Part shown: positions 47,916 through 60,900 of the stretch, piece by piece
Layout of the letters: each line of letters starts with the position of its first letter
Position numbering within the stretch: position 1 is the stretch's first letter
NCBI GenBank assembly: GCA_015039365.1
Contig: WION01000088.1
Span: 62,001 to 126,000, forward strand
Length of the DNA: 64,000 nucleotides
Source: Amanita rubescens
Lineage: Eukaryota > Basidiomycota > Agaricomycetes > Agaricales > Amanitaceae
Direction of reading: 5' to 3'
Translations under genes and position numbers: made by a program
The notes under the pieces: model-generated
Database searches by the model: none
What the model saw: only the letters and a program-made list of their open reading frames with translations
Told to the model about the DNA's origin: nothing

Positions 47916-47949
47916 CGTTGGAACTGATATAAAAAACGATAAAAAATAT

Positions 47950-50731
47950 CTAGTTCCCATCCCCGGCGGCATCCCCAACCTTCCGAAAACCTTTCTTTGC
48001 ACCCTTTGCCTAATGTCATTATAGAAAGATTAGATCATGATGTGGAATATTCAATACGACTTACCAATTCCAGTAAGTCGTTGATGTGTTTGACAAGCGC
48101 ATTGTCCGGTGCTGGTGTTGAAATGGCAGACATGACAGCATCAATATGGTTTTGCTTTCTTGCTCCTTTGGCGACGCTAGGGAGATTGTGGTCTTTTATC
48201 AGCTTCATGAGATCCTCTTTGTTCAGAGCCTTAAAACGTTCGCGTTACTAATCAGCAGGACAGCGGCAAATGAAGATTGTTGAACTCACTGCGATTGTTG
48301 TCTTGTTGAGCGGTGCTTGTGCGATAGTGGCACCAGTGGTATTGCCGTTGATAGCCTCAGTTGTAGGATTGGTGTGGCTGGCAGTGCCGGAGTTGGCGGT
48401 GGTAGTAGAAACGACAGTCTTGCCGTCGTCGGCGGTGGCGGCGTTGTCATGTGAACTCCTGGTGGTGGTAGCGCCGTTGCGTGACTTCGCAGTGCCGGCG
48501 GCGGCAGTGGTGCTATTGTGTGATTTCCCAGTGGTCGTGGCAGCAGCAGCACTGTCGCCGTGTGATTTCCCTTTGCGTTTGTCAATTGGCTGTATGAAAT
48601 AACTTGAGTGGTAGAGATTGTTCTCAATAAGTCAAATGACTCACCCCTTTTGCATCCATCCACAGCATCCAAAGTCGCTCCGTCAATAGTTCAAAGTATG
48701 AATCGCACAGGTAAGTGAGAGGCTGCAATCCCTTTTCACTCAAAGCCATTTCTTCTTTGCGACAGAGTACACGGGCGACCTGCGTCGTTTTGAGAACAGC
48801 CGCGAGAAGCCGACAAGCCATTGGAGGCGAGCCGACATCATCCCACTTGGTGAGCACATCACGCCACTGCCCACTAAATTGGGCATGGCCCCAGTTCTGG
48901 CCGAGGTCATCTTCTTCAAAAGCGCCAGAATTTGGATCCGCTGTCTCAATAACTTGAAGAAAGTGTAGGAAGCCGTCGGATGGAGAGCCGCTTCCAAACG
49001 ACGGGGCCAGTTGCATTGAATTGAGGAGGTCGATGCCACTTTCGAGCGAAGAGAACTTGGTCTTGATATGATCTAGGTTGTCTGATCAGTAGCTGACAGA
49101 AAGGTTGGATCTGCACTTACAAAGGAGGTTATCAGGAGCTGCGTTGACTTTTATATACGATATATCAAAAGGTTCATCTCCGACACCGCGACTTGGATGC
49201 GCATCCTCGTCCCTTGGTGGCGTGGGTGTGGCGCGGTCGGCTGGGGCAGTGGCTTGGCTCAGATCTAGCTCCGCTGTAGATGGCGGTGGTGAGCTGACAT
49301 TTCCCTTGTCTTTGCGTGAACTTCGAGGCGCCGTGTTTCCTTGAGATGACCGGCGTGGAGTAGGTCTTGATGAAGTTGGGTTAAAGGTCTTGACATGGTT
49401 TCTGTTGCTTGAGGAAGCTAGGAAATGATTCAGTAAACAAGAGTTTATACGTGTAAGAGAGACGTACATGGTGCAGGAGATGTGCCATGGTTTGATACTT
49501 TAGCGGTTTTGGCCCGTCTACCAGGCGATTGCGGTGACTGTACCCGGGACCGTTTCGGTGGCTGCTCAGCGTCATATTCTCCGTCTTCACCACCGGCATC
49601 ATCCAGCCCTTCCTTTTTGTTCCGTAAAACACTCTGGAGAGTGTACTTTGCTTTCCAATGTTCAGCGCAGAGCGCTACAAGCGGATGTTGTTTTTCGAGC
49701 AGAAGAATGGCGTTTGTCCACACTTGTGAATTGTTGATTTGGAAATGATGGACGATGCGGAACCCCTTTGGCATAATACGAGGAAGAAGGGGGAGTAACA
49801 TGGAGGTAGCGATCATCTGGGCTGATGAACGAATCAATTCGTAGACACCCTGCTTAATGATCTTCCCATTTTCACTTCGTATCGCCATCCGCATGTTTGG
49901 CCGGCTTGCATTGTCTTTTGTCGTGCCAACAGTCATGTCAGCCTTGCAGTCGGCGAAGGTCCAAAGGATTTCTGGTGGGAAGCCATTTGGACGCTCAGAG
50001 GAGTTACCGAATTGGGTGAACGAGTCGGGAGGAACGTGGATTCTGTCCATTTCAAATTCGTGTAGCCCGTGGGTCCTAAGGTGCATATGAAGTTCTTTTC
50101 CGCATGAAAATATCATTAAGACGTACTTTCCCCTTTCGTTAATAATGTTTTGTAGTGTTGCACATCGCTGCTCCATCGCATCCATGGCGCGGTCGGCATT
50201 CTGTAAGGCTTTGTTGGCAAAATCTTCATTCGCTTTCAATGTGCTGCAGTGATGGTATAACTGCGCAACGCTGGGAATCCAAAGAAGCTCTTCAATGGAT
50301 GCATTCCGAAACAGCTGGAGTCTTTTGGATTCAGATGGACTCTCCGAGAGCGCTGAGAGCGCTGGTGAATTCGAACCAGCCAGGTGGTTTGGAACTGATC
50401 CTGCAGATGCACCAGTTGGCGGGAAAGGGTCCTGTGTCCCCAACGGACTCGGACTACCACGGTCTGAGCCAAAGTGGGATGCACGCCGCATTGGTTGGGC
50501 ACAGGGAGGAAAAGTAAGAGTTTGTTGTGTCTGAGAAGGTCGATCATAGGGTTTTGAAGAGTGGCTTGAACTCCGAGAGTGAGAGCGTGTCGATCCCAAG
50601 GATCGTCGCTGAGAAAGTCCCCGCAAAAAATCCAGACCGGTCTGAGAAGGCTGGGCAGACTCCTGAGTCAAGCGAGATTCATCTTGAGTTTGGTATGGGT
50701 CGTCCTGATGGTCCGCTGTAAAACCAAACAT
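47950..50731 (-). CDS. CACTA accessory protein (TnpA-like) with C-terminal SAP-like motif
   Basis: ATG at 50731. Exon 1 (about 50731-49470) encodes a Ser-rich disordered N-terminus (QRRSLGSTRSHSRSSSHSSK), then an ordered block (IEELLWIPSVAQLYHHCSTL, GKELHMHLRTHGLHEFEMDR, WTFADCKADMTVG). GT-AG introns lead to SSRPTPRRSSQGNTAPRSSR, then GIDLLNSMQLAPSFGSGSPS with QWRDVLTKWDDVGSPPMACR, an Ala/Thr-rich linker (PIDKRKGKSHGDSAAAATTT), a SAP-like helix pair (FKALNKEDLMKLIKDHNLPS) and a basic end (AKGAKKGFRKVGD) stopping at 47950. One junction (about 48245-48290) does not resolve in frame. A DNA-binding partner of Tnp2 is the likely role, inferred from position and the SAP-like motif. Confidence 0.65.
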
Positions 50732-51201
50732 GCGGGTTGGTGCCGGGGTGGGGGGCTTCGGGTTTGGTTGAGAAGTTGAACCGTACTTTAGCAGTATTAC
50801 ATAATAATCAGAGGTGCACTGCCACTGTACGTTGATCGATTATTGATTATTGCCTGAGCCCGACAGCGGCGTGTATTATTGAAATGAACAAGAGGGTATA
50901 ATGAAAACTGGGGATAAGTGTGAGTGCTTGAGCCCTGGTCTCTGAACGGAAATCACTTCTTGCGTTAGTTTGACAAGCTCGTCTTGGATTTCGAGGCCCT
51001 TCCGAGTCTTGCACCACTCCTCTAGTTGCCCTGCGGACGCATTGTCCGCCCAAACTGGCGAGACGGCCTTTCTACCACGCCATTGACTCTTTCCTATATT
51101 TTCGTGCTGTTGGCAGTCTGACAGCTGCGACAGTTGTTGTGTTGCTGTCAAATGAAGGGAATTCAATTGCTGCTGCCAAACAAAGTTATACAACAATATA
51201 A
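50732..51201. promoter_or_regulatory. Divergent promoter region of the CACTA genes
   Basis: 470 bp between oppositely oriented start codons. A frame (50876-51235, -) with DNASAGQLEEWCKTRKGLEI crosses it but has no support as a gene. No defined operator recognised. Confidence 0.45.
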
Positions 51202-54200
51202 ATGGAACAACAGCAATCTTATCGCTTGCCACCATCTTCCACTATGTCTCAGAGAGTTCAATGCCATTGCTCAAAATGCCAATCAGAAAAGTTTTTTGCT
51301 GTGAGCACAGTAAAATCACATACTAAAGCTGATACTGCCAAGGCACAAGCTCTGAACAAAGAACTTTCATCTGATGTTAAAACCCTGCTGGATTCATGTA
51401 TAAACAAAAATCAAAAACTTCTTGCAAAATTGGAGGCTGAAGGTAGGAGAGGTAGAAGTTTCTTTCTTATCGCAATTTAATGTTTTGGGTGATTAGAAAG
51501 GCTGACAAAAAGGCAGAAGATGATGATTTCAAACATGGCTGGTATGTGTGGAGGATATAATAGTTACAAGGACTTACAGATCATCAGGTGGCAGCTCTGA
51601 TGACAAAACTGGATCTACTGGTGTGTATGAATGATGTTTTTGTTACAATGACTTAGTGGTCTTCAGGCAGCTCTAAAGACAGAATTGGATCTATTGGCAT
51701 GTATGAAAAGATATAACAATGAAAAATGCTCAATAATTATGCAGAATTAGAAATGCCTGATAATGCTGATATTGAAATGGGTACTTTACTACATTGCTTT
51801 GCAATAGTATGCTAAAATTATAAAATCCCAGGTGATGTAGATATCAACACAGGTACTTGATTATGCTGCTCTACAGGCATTATTTAGAATATTATGCTTT
51901 CCAAGACATGCCAGTTGATCAAAATTTATCCAACATCAGGGCAGATGAAAGTGGTTGTATCCATGATGGAATCCAAGTTCATCCTGTTGGTGATGAGTTG
52001 CTAGGCATGTCATCAGAGGAAGAAGAGGATATGGCTATGCTTGTGGAGGAGAAATCACAGACAGACTCAGATGATGGTGATGATTGGCTTGATCTTCCTG
52101 AAATGGATTTCCAAGGGCAAGAAAGCCCACAGAATGCTGGAAGTGAATGGGATGAGGATAATGAGAGTAGTCAGCAAGAGGAGGATGACCATGACACATT
52201 GAGTCATGCATACCCTAGAGAAAGAGAAATGTTGCAGCAGAAACTCAAGGGAGAATATACTTGTCCCACAGATGTACCTCTGGGATTAATTCCCCCAAGG
52301 CAATTGAGTGTCACTGAGAGACTTTCACTTCAACACTATATTGCCTGGCAGAAATCTAATGGTACTGAGTTGGCATATATATTGCATGCACAAGTATTGC
52401 AAGATGCAACTAATGTTGAGATATTGTCATTAAAGTTAGCCAAGAAATTAGCAATGGATCTCAGTGGAATGAGACCCCAAAAGATCGATATCTGCCCCAA
52501 CAGTTGCATAGCTTACACAGGGGTTTATGAAAGCCTGGCAAATTGTCCTTATATCAAGGACAAAAAGAAATGCAATGAACCTAGATATAATAAAAAATCC
52601 AAACCAAGGGCACAAATGATATATTTATCATGCTTTGATGTAATCAAAGCAATGTATGCCAATGTGGAGACATCAAGATTATTGCGGCACCGAGACAGGA
52701 TGCTACAGGAGACCATACATACTGTCAATCAGATGAAAACATTCTCTGACTTTGGAGATTCTTGTGTACAAGAACATCTGCATCATAACCTACAGATATT
52801 TGGGGATGGGAGAGATGTAGCACTAGCTTTATCAACTGATGGAGCTCAATTGACTCATAAAAAACAATCAAATACTTATATAGCTTCATTGACTTTATTG
52901 AACCTCCCAGCAGAGATACGCTACCAGACTAACAATGTTTTGGTTCCTCTCATAGTACCAGGGCCAAATAGTCCAGGTGATCTTGAATCATTTTTATATC
53001 CTTTGTTTGTGGATATGGCAAAGGCAAGTGAGGGGATTTGGATGTGGGATGCTGTAGAATCTTCTGCATTTGTTAACCATGCATATATATGCATGGTTCT
53101 TGGAGATATGTTGGGATCAGCAAAGATAAGTGGAATGGCAGGTCATACAGCAGTCCATGGTGATAGATTCAGTATGGTTCCAGCAGCCCGCTCAAGTAAT
53201 AAAAAGGGGGCAAAGTACCTTTATTATCCCATCTCAACACCAGCATCTTCCAAATACAACGAAACACGCCCAAAATTTCATGACCTAAATACATTGCCCA
53301 TCAGAACTGAGGATAAATACTGGGAGATAATAGAACAGCTTGGGGTTGCAACAAGCAAGGCCCAATGTAATGAAATTGTCAGGAAGAGTGGCATTTCTCG
53401 TATGCCACTTGCAGCTGCATCTCCTGCATTCGTCCATCCTTCATTTTTCCCTTTAGATCCTTTTCATCTGTTTTTTGAGAATATTTTGCCATTCATGTGG
53501 GACATTTGGACAGTTAATAGCGATCCAGATGAACCTGTCCATATCCCTAAAGACAAAGCAGAGTTGTTTGGACGCAAAGTGGTAGATGGTATGAAGACTT
53601 TACCATCAATATTCTGTGGACCTGTTCGTGATCCCCATCTTAAGAGGCAGAGTCAGTATAAAGCATATGAATGGATGGCATTAATGTATTGGTATATTCT
53701 TCCAATTGGTATAGAAATGGAATTTGACTATGAAATGCTGCACAATTTTTCATGCCTTCTTGAAATTGTGGAGTTTGCAATGACAATAAAACGGAGGACT
53801 GATCATGAGATACATGAGTACCAAGCAAAGATAAATGAATTTTTACATCGATATGAATCACTCTATGTTGCAAATGTTCCTGAGAAAGTTTGGAGGTGTC
53901 GATTGTGTATATTTCAACTTGTTCACATACCTATGCATATCAGATGGTATGGCTCAATCAGGCTTGGTTCACAAGCCACAATAGAGTGGACAATTGGGGA
54001 GGCAGGTCATAAAATACATTCAAAGAAATCTCCTTTTGCAAACATGGCAAACATTTTCTTTCAGAAAGAGCTCACTAAGACATTGTTGCTATACTATCCA
54101 GATCTACAAAAAGGTCATGCTCCTGAGGTTCCAAAACCTGTCTTATTTGGAAAGATCAAAATTAAAAAGCAGGAGAGAATACAAGGACAGGCATTATATG

Positions 54201-54685
54201 ATCAGTTGCTTGCCATATTTGGAAGCTACAGACAGCTTGGAGAGTTTGATCCTATGTTTCCTATCAACAGATGGGGGAAATGCAATCTCAAAAACAAAAC
54301 TGTTTTGAGCAGTGCTTTGAGTGAGGACATTGGAGACAACTTGACACGATCAAGATGTCATTTTGAGGCTGGTATTAGTGGTACTGACAAGCCAATATTT
54401 GGCAAAGCACTGGCATTTTTTGAAATTGATTTGCCAAATAGAAGAAATAACTGCATAGTTGTGTTTCAGAGGCTTGTTAAGATGGAAAAAACATTGAATA
54501 TATGGAGAGGGGAATGGTCACAACAGCTTGATGTGCTGGAGGTTTCATGTATCATGGATATAATTGGGGTGTGGTCTAGTGAAAATAGGGTTTATCCCCT
54601 CAGAAAACACCCGAGCCTGGATTGGATGTCTGAAGAAGAAAGAGGAATTGGTTTGGAAGGCATTGGGAAAGAAAGAGGTGAATGA
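51202..54685 (+). CDS. CACTA transposase, Tnp2 family
   Basis: Starts at ATG 51202 with the Cys-containing N-terminal segment RVQCHCSKCQSEKFF. Several tiny exons with GT-AG introns (about 51440-51860) lead into one long exon to 54685. That exon encodes an acidic stretch (EEEEDMAMLVEEKSQTDSDD) followed by the Tnp2 core: GDGRDVALALSTDGAQL, NLPAEIRYQTNNVLVPLIVP, GPNSPGDLESFLYPLFVDMA, ISGMAGHTAVHG, and a long C-terminal half with PSFFPLDPFHLFFENILPFM and MYWYILPIGIEM. It would cut the element ends in cut-and-paste transposition. The long exon is undamaged; the small 5' exons need transcript support. Very low CpG by eye, unlike the accessory gene of the same element. Confidence 0.83.
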
Positions 54686-55040
54686 TGGAAGGATGATTAT
54701 GAAAGTCATGAGAAAAGGTTGCTGATGTAGGCAAGACTGCTGTATTATTTATTATCCCCTTGTGATGCATGCTTAGGTGCCCAAAAATGAGAGTTGAGAT
54801 ATAAGACATTAAAATGAAATATGAATGTAGAATAATACTGAAAGATAACAATGCTATGTTGAGGTGCCTGAGAAATATGTGACAGCTCCTTGCTTAGCAA
54901 GCTTAAGCACAAATTTGAGAAAGCCAAACATACCCTGTCCAGTCAGCAGAGCATCAGGAATGAGAAAAAGCCTCAAGGATAAAAACAACTTCTCAAGTGA
55001 TAGATTCATTGACACAGATATCAGTACTAATAGGTACAAA
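54686..55040. other. 3' region of Tnp2
   Basis: No gene. AT-rich; it contains a diverged precursor-like copy of the minisatellite unit (GAATAATACTGAAAGATAAC near 54830). Confidence 0.4.
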
Positions 55041-56180
55041 AATAAATGGACATGCAAGATAATACTTTGGAAAAAATGGAAAGGGAATTACAATACAGTG
55101 CTCAGGTGTCCAAGAATAAGTTCAAAAATGAATGGACATGCAAGATAATACTTTGGAAAGGAAGGCAGAAAGGGAATTACAATACAGTGCTCAGGTGTCC
55201 AAGAATAAGTTCAAAAATGAATGGACATGCAAGATAATACTTTGGAAAGGAAGACAGAAAGGGAATTACAATACAGTGCTCAGGTGTCCAAGAATAAGTG
55301 CAAAAATGAATGGACATGCAAGATAATACTTTGGAAAGGAAGACAGAAAGGGAATTACAATACAGTGCTCAGGTGTCCAAGAATAAGTGCAAAAATGAAT
55401 GGACATGCAAGATAATACTTTGGAAAGGAAGACAGAAAGGGAATTACAATACAGTGCTCAGGTGTCCAAGAATAAGTGCAAAAATGAATGGACATGCAAG
55501 ATAATACTTTGGAAAGGAAGACAGAAAGGGAATTACAATACAGTGCTCAGGTGTCCAAGAATAAGTGCAAAAATGAATGGACATGCAAGATAATACTTTG
55601 GAAAGGAAGACAGAAAGGGAATTACAATACAGTGCTCAGGTGTCCAAGAATAAGTGCAAAAATGAATGGACATGCAAGATAATACTTCAGAAAGGAAAAT
55701 GGAAAGGGAATTACAATATAGTGCTCAGGCATCCAAGAATAAGTGCAAAAACGAATGGACATGCAAGATAATACTTTGGAAAGGAAGACAGAAAGGGAAT
55801 TACAATACAGTGCTCAGGTGTCCAAGAATAAGTGCAAAAATGAATGGACATGCAAGATAATACTTTGGAAAGGAAGACAGAAAGGGAATTACAATACAGT
55901 GCTCAGGTGTCCAAGAATAAGTGCAAAAATGAATGGACATGCAAGATAATACTTCAGAAAGGAAAATGGAAAGGGAATTACAATATAGTGCTCAGGCATC
56001 CAAGAATAAGTGCAAAAACGAATGGACATGCAACTTTGGAAAGGAAAACAGAAAGGGAATTACAATACAGTGCTCAGGTGTCCAAGAATAAGTGCAAAAA
56101 CGACTCATGGACATGTAACTTTGGAAAGGAAAACAGAAAGGGAATTACAATACAGTGCTCAGGTGTCCAAGAATAAGTGC
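55040..56180. repeat. 89-bp minisatellite, about 13 units
   Basis: Units beginning AATGGACATGCAAGATAATA and ending AGAATAAGTGCAAAA repeat every 89 bp (first spacing 86 bp). The last units are shortened and lack the AGATAATA part. Two units (near 55675-55750 and 55940-56010) share the variants CAGAAAGGAAAATGG and GCATCC, so a higher-order copying event is likely. Because 89 is not a multiple of 3, the repeated 64-codon frames are by-products. Confidence 0.92.
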
Positions 56181-56289
56181 AACCAAGGAACTGGATATAA
56201 GCCATCAAAGGTAAGTATGCAATTGATAGAAAGTCTATATATATATGGCTACTATAGTCCATGACAAATATGACCATGGAAATGATAGG

Positions 56290-56500
56290 GAGCCTCAACT
56301 TTCTGACCTTGACTATGATCTGACTATATGTGACTATAATTTGACTATGTTTGACTACATCTGACTATGGACGATCTGAACATGACTAGCCCTTGACTTG
56401 AGTCTGACCAGTGTGGACTAAGTGTGACTTGAGCTTGACCAGAGTTGACTGCAAAAAATCACGCAGCGACTTTTATGTGACCATCGAGTTTTACTGAGTG
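56290..56500. repeat. CACTA right end and GACTA subterminal array
   Basis: At least ten TGACTA/TGACTT units, inverted relative to the left array, ending TTTTACTGAGTG. Confidence 0.85.
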
Positions 56501-56503
56501 TGA

Positions 56504-57500
56504 CCTGCCACACTGAGTGCCCTACTATGGATCATTATCAGCTACCTCCAATCACAGGTACTATTAGTAATTTGAAGTTAAGTACAGTGCCTAGGCCAAT
56601 ATCAGTCAGTCTCACCTTTACTAGTACTATAACTTTATGGTTGTCCATGCTCTGTTCCAGAATTGCCTCAAACCTAAGACTATGATATTCTATTGTTTTA
56701 CCTAATATGTTTGAAGTTTCTCTGACCCCACACCCCCAGTGGTTCAATTGTCTTATCAACATAACCAGGGGCCCTTGTACAAAGTCACAAGATGTTTTGG
56801 CAACCTATCAATTTTCTCTCCATTATATCTGAAGAATAAATTACAAATATCTTGGGTTTGGCTCTGTTCTAGAGCATGATTCTTGCACCATCTTGATCAC
56901 ATGATTTTTCCAGATTTTTCAAGATTTTTAGCAGCCTTTCAATTTTTCAACATGAAGTGTTTAAAACAGTATTTTGCAAATATCTTGAGTTTGGCATTGT
57001 TTGGCATGTTAATTTCCACACTAATCTGATCGCATGATTTTTCCAGATTTTTCAAGATTTTTGGCAGCCATTCAATTTTTTAACATGAAGCGTTTAAAAC
57101 AGTATTTTGCAAATAACTTGAGTTTGGCATTGTTTGGCATGTTCATTTACACACTAATCTGATTACATGATTTTTCTGCATTTTTCACATTTTTTTTTCC
57201 AAATTTTCCCACGGTCACACAGTACTCTTGGCAAATGGTAGTATTACAAATGAGACTACAAAGACTACATTAAAAAGCGCAGAATTGTCGGAGTCCTATA
57301 GGAATAGTCCTATTAGAGTCCTATGTCCTATTCGAGTCCGTTGGAAGGCTTCCTATTCATCCGATACCAGTCCGATTGAAAAATGTAGTGTTAAAAAATT
57401 TGTAATGTTAATGTAATCTTATTTGTAATAAATTCCGATGTGACTCCTATAGGACTCCTCGGACTCCGATCGGACTCCGATCGGAATAGGGGGGGGACAG
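56504..57500. repeat. Non-coding flank with tandem duplication and GAGTCC/GGACTCC arrays
   Basis: Blocks CATGATTTTTCCAGATTTTT, AACATGAAG(T/C)GTTTAAAAC and TTGAGTTTGGCATTGTTTGG occur two to three times between 56880 and 57185 with a period of about 125-130 bp. From 57285 come AGTCCTATAGGA/GGACTCCTATAGG units, then a G-run and ACAGTAAAG (57487-57500). These are probably terminal sequences of the KDZ element that follows. Confidence 0.6.
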
Positions 57501-57922
57501 TAAAGACCTCAGCTTTGGTGATATATAGGTATGTGTTGAGATTGTCGGCGAGCGTCGGAACACTCCACGCTCCGAATGAGAAGTCGTGTGGAGACCGTGA
57601 TGTAACTATTAATAGAATACGTGTTGCGGACCTTCCCCTATCTGAAACATCTCTCGTCGTACCTGCGCCCTCCGTTTGTTTACCTTCGGCTTATCTGTCG
57701 CTATTATTGCGACTACCCGATCCTCACAGTATGGAATGCATGTTGACTCGTTGAAGGTCTGTATGGTGTTTTGATCACTTTCCATATCCAGTATAGGGCT
57801 TTCGCACGATCTGTAATAGGTAAGAACACATGCCCATCGATAAATCGATAACTTGCCATCTCAAAGTTGTAGGTCTGGTTTTAGTTTCAATCTCACCTCC
57901 AATTGCCTTATCTTCATTGTAG

Positions 57923-60900
57923 ATGAAGCGGTCAGCTCTTAAAAGGCACTCGGGGATATCCAAGAAGACAATTGTCCACAGAACCCGAATCGGTGGGCGG
58001 GACTCGACTGTTATTGCATCTGGAAAACAAAATGAGCGGGAAGTGGCAGCGCAAGAGAGGCGCCGCGATGTTATCAAAGGCAAGTCATCTTTTCAATCTA
58101 CATTTAAAATATTTACCATGGAGTTTCATAGATCTATGGGATGAAGATCGTCAAGCTGTTGCCCAAATGGACGTAGCAATGCATGGAACTTCGGACGATG
58201 TCAATTCGGTCGCCAATACCATAGCGCTGGGGGAGGAGGGCATTGAAATGAGCCACGAAGGCGGCGAATTCGAGGTTTTTGAAAATTTGGCAAGAGACAT
58301 TGCCCTGTCGACAGGCTAGTGCGTACATCTTGTTCTCTCAAAGTTCAACCACATATGAATTGATTATCCAGCCGGAGGGTTGATACCCGTACGAGGCGTG
58401 ATCGAACCGAACTCAAGACGGAACACTGGCTAATGCAAATTGACAAGCTTGTAAACGCATACCTCGGCTTTCAGTCCAACCGCGGATTCGACGGCCTAGC
58501 AGATGCTGAACAACCCGCAGCAGCATCAAGTGAATCTGAGATCACAATCGAAGTTGTCGACTTATTCTGTGCGTTTCTCCCTTGTCACCAGCTCACTCTT
58601 AGCATGCGACCCTTTATATCTAGTCCGAAAGACGGTTTCTCTCCCAGTTGCTGTAGGCGAAGTTTTTCCAAATGAAACTCTCCTTCGCAATGGCTACCTT
58701 GGTTGTTCCCCCCTTGGGCCAACAGTGGCAATTACAGTCCGGTCTCTGGACACATATCGGCAGATCCATCGAACCTGCCCTAGATTCAGTGTCGAGGCAC
58801 TGTCAAAGACGTTATGTCACATAATGTATGTTATAGATCCTTTTCAAAGTTGCCACGCTAACCACTCCATTAGGTCCCATTTCAACCCTACCTTCAGAAG
58901 CAACTCATTGACGCATTCGATGTTCACCTAGAGATATGCTGTCGCGTAGACAGGAAATTAAATGAGAAACTTGAATATCTCACCCCTGCCATCCGCCTTG
59001 CACGCCGCTGTCTGCTCTGCTTCTATAAGGTCCAAGACGAGCCAAATTTGGACTTTTCTGTCTTAGTCTCCATGGATGGGAACAATTCCCTTAAGCGGAT
59101 AGGTGCCACTGTTCGGGAGCGTGAGGATTTATTTGATTCTAGGACAATAGATTCGGATCGATGGATTACAGCCAAAGAGGTGGACCAATTCAAAAACGAA
59201 GTTGCAGAGGTTTTTCCCACATCATTCAATAGGGAATACAGCTGATCGTTTGACAGGGACCCGAGAGAGGGGCATTAAACAATTTTGGTCAAGATGAAGC
59301 TAGTCTAGTACCACCCACCAATGACGAATCGACGTGCGCCGATCGATGGAAAAATGCGGGTCCCGAACAACGCAAGCGTATGTTTTCACTGTTTGAGGAA
59401 ACAGGAATATTTATTGCTGCCTGCCGTCATCGTACTATTCTATATGCTTGCGACATGATCAAGAGCAGCGAGCTGTAAGTATTTTCTTCCATTTTAATCA
59501 ATGCTACTAATTTAGCTTTGTTTCAGAGCCAAATACCCCTTGGCGATCGTAAATCGGTTGATGAACGAGGTGGGAGATAACATAGGCTGCGCTTACGACA
59601 TCGGGTGTACGTTCCAGAAAACCGTTCAGAACAGCACACTTGGTGACCGTGCCCAAGCATCTGGACTCCGCTTTATGGTTGGAGCGTTTCATGGTTATGC
59701 ACATAACCGTGGATGCCAGTTGAAGTGGCACCCATTGTATATGAAAGGGACTGGCCGTACTGAAGGGGAAGGATGTGAACACGTGTTCTCATCATCAAAT
59801 GATTTAGCCCGTAACACACGCCATGCCAGCCGGTTCCATCGACATCAAGCAATCGACGAACATTTTACGTTTTGGGATCAAGATAAATATGCATTACTTA
59901 GTAAGTGCCGATCATTATGCAAGTAACCTAGCTGATTACTATTTAAAATCAGGCACATTTATCGCAAACCATTACCGAGAAGCTGCTGAAGTGATCAAAA
60001 AGCTTGAAGATGAGCTTTCCATGGATAAGGCGGAACTCAGATGTAGCGACGATGACTTCAAGATTGATTTTGACTCAGAAAAGGAATATTTATCCAATTT
60101 AGAAAAGCCTGATCACATCGTTGAAACGAAAAAGGAATATGTCAAATCACTGCATCAATTGTTTAGGTTCAAGTACGTATATACTAGTATTACCATATAC
60201 TTGATTCTCCTTACGCAATTTTTAGGCAAGAGTGGGAAAAAGTCTACAATTCCACTGTCCATGCATGTCGGCAATTGGCCACAATGGGTGATGATACCGG
60301 GATATCTGACGCAAGATATTGTGTGGAAGTTTCATCCGGACAAGTTCAAAATGCCGAGGCCCTAGTTACGCTCTATGAAATGATGCTAGGGGTGTCCGAA
60401 CGATGGACAGAGGAGTCCGCCGAGTACAAACAATACTATAAAGAGAATATTGAAACAAGATTCCGGAAGACGGTTGATGAATTAGAACGGCTGGTAGTCA
60501 TGAGAATTTCCGAATTAAGCAAGATGAAGAATCCAGAAATAGGTGTGATTGTCTCCGGTGCTGCGTTTATTGTTTATACCTAAAGCATCACATTTGCTGT
60601 TGTTGGATCCACCTGCTCCAATCGTCAGCTGGCGGGAAATTGCCGAGTACACGTTCATCGGAGAATTCGACATTCTCCGCATTGCCCGGTCCGACATCCG
60701 AAAGGAGAGATGGACTCTGAAAGCTAACCGTGATGCAGCCGTTAAATATTTCAAATTGTGTCGAGCGCAGGAGGAGATCCAGCGACTAAACATTGAGGTG
60801 TGCTGGCTCTTGGCTTTCATCCGTGAAGAGACAAGGCATACAAAGCACGTTATTGAGCAATTATCCATCAACGATCCACATTTGGCAGATGAGCTACGTA

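Larger units (their letters stand above)
47675..56500. mobile_element. CACTA (EnSpm-type) DNA transposon, complete
   Basis: 8826 bp. Ends are CACTCAGTAAGG (47675) and, inverted, TTTTACTGAGTG (to 56500), flanked by the 3-bp duplication TGA (47672-47674, 56501-56503). Subterminal arrays of TAGTC (about 47695-47910) face arrays of GACTA/GACTT (about 56300-56450), the usual transposase-binding layout. It carries a minus-strand accessory gene (47950-50731), a plus-strand Tnp2 gene (51202-54685) sharing a 470-bp divergent promoter region, and an 89-bp minisatellite. Confidence 0.9.

Noticed and set aside
50876..51235. 119-codon minus-strand frame in the CACTA promoter region
   Set aside because: It overlaps the Tnp2 start and has no family resemblance; could be a fragment, not supported as a gene.
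55046..56176. Overlapping 64-codon frames (MDMQDNT...)
   Set aside because: They are produced by the 89-bp repeat period, each spanning two units in alternating frames.
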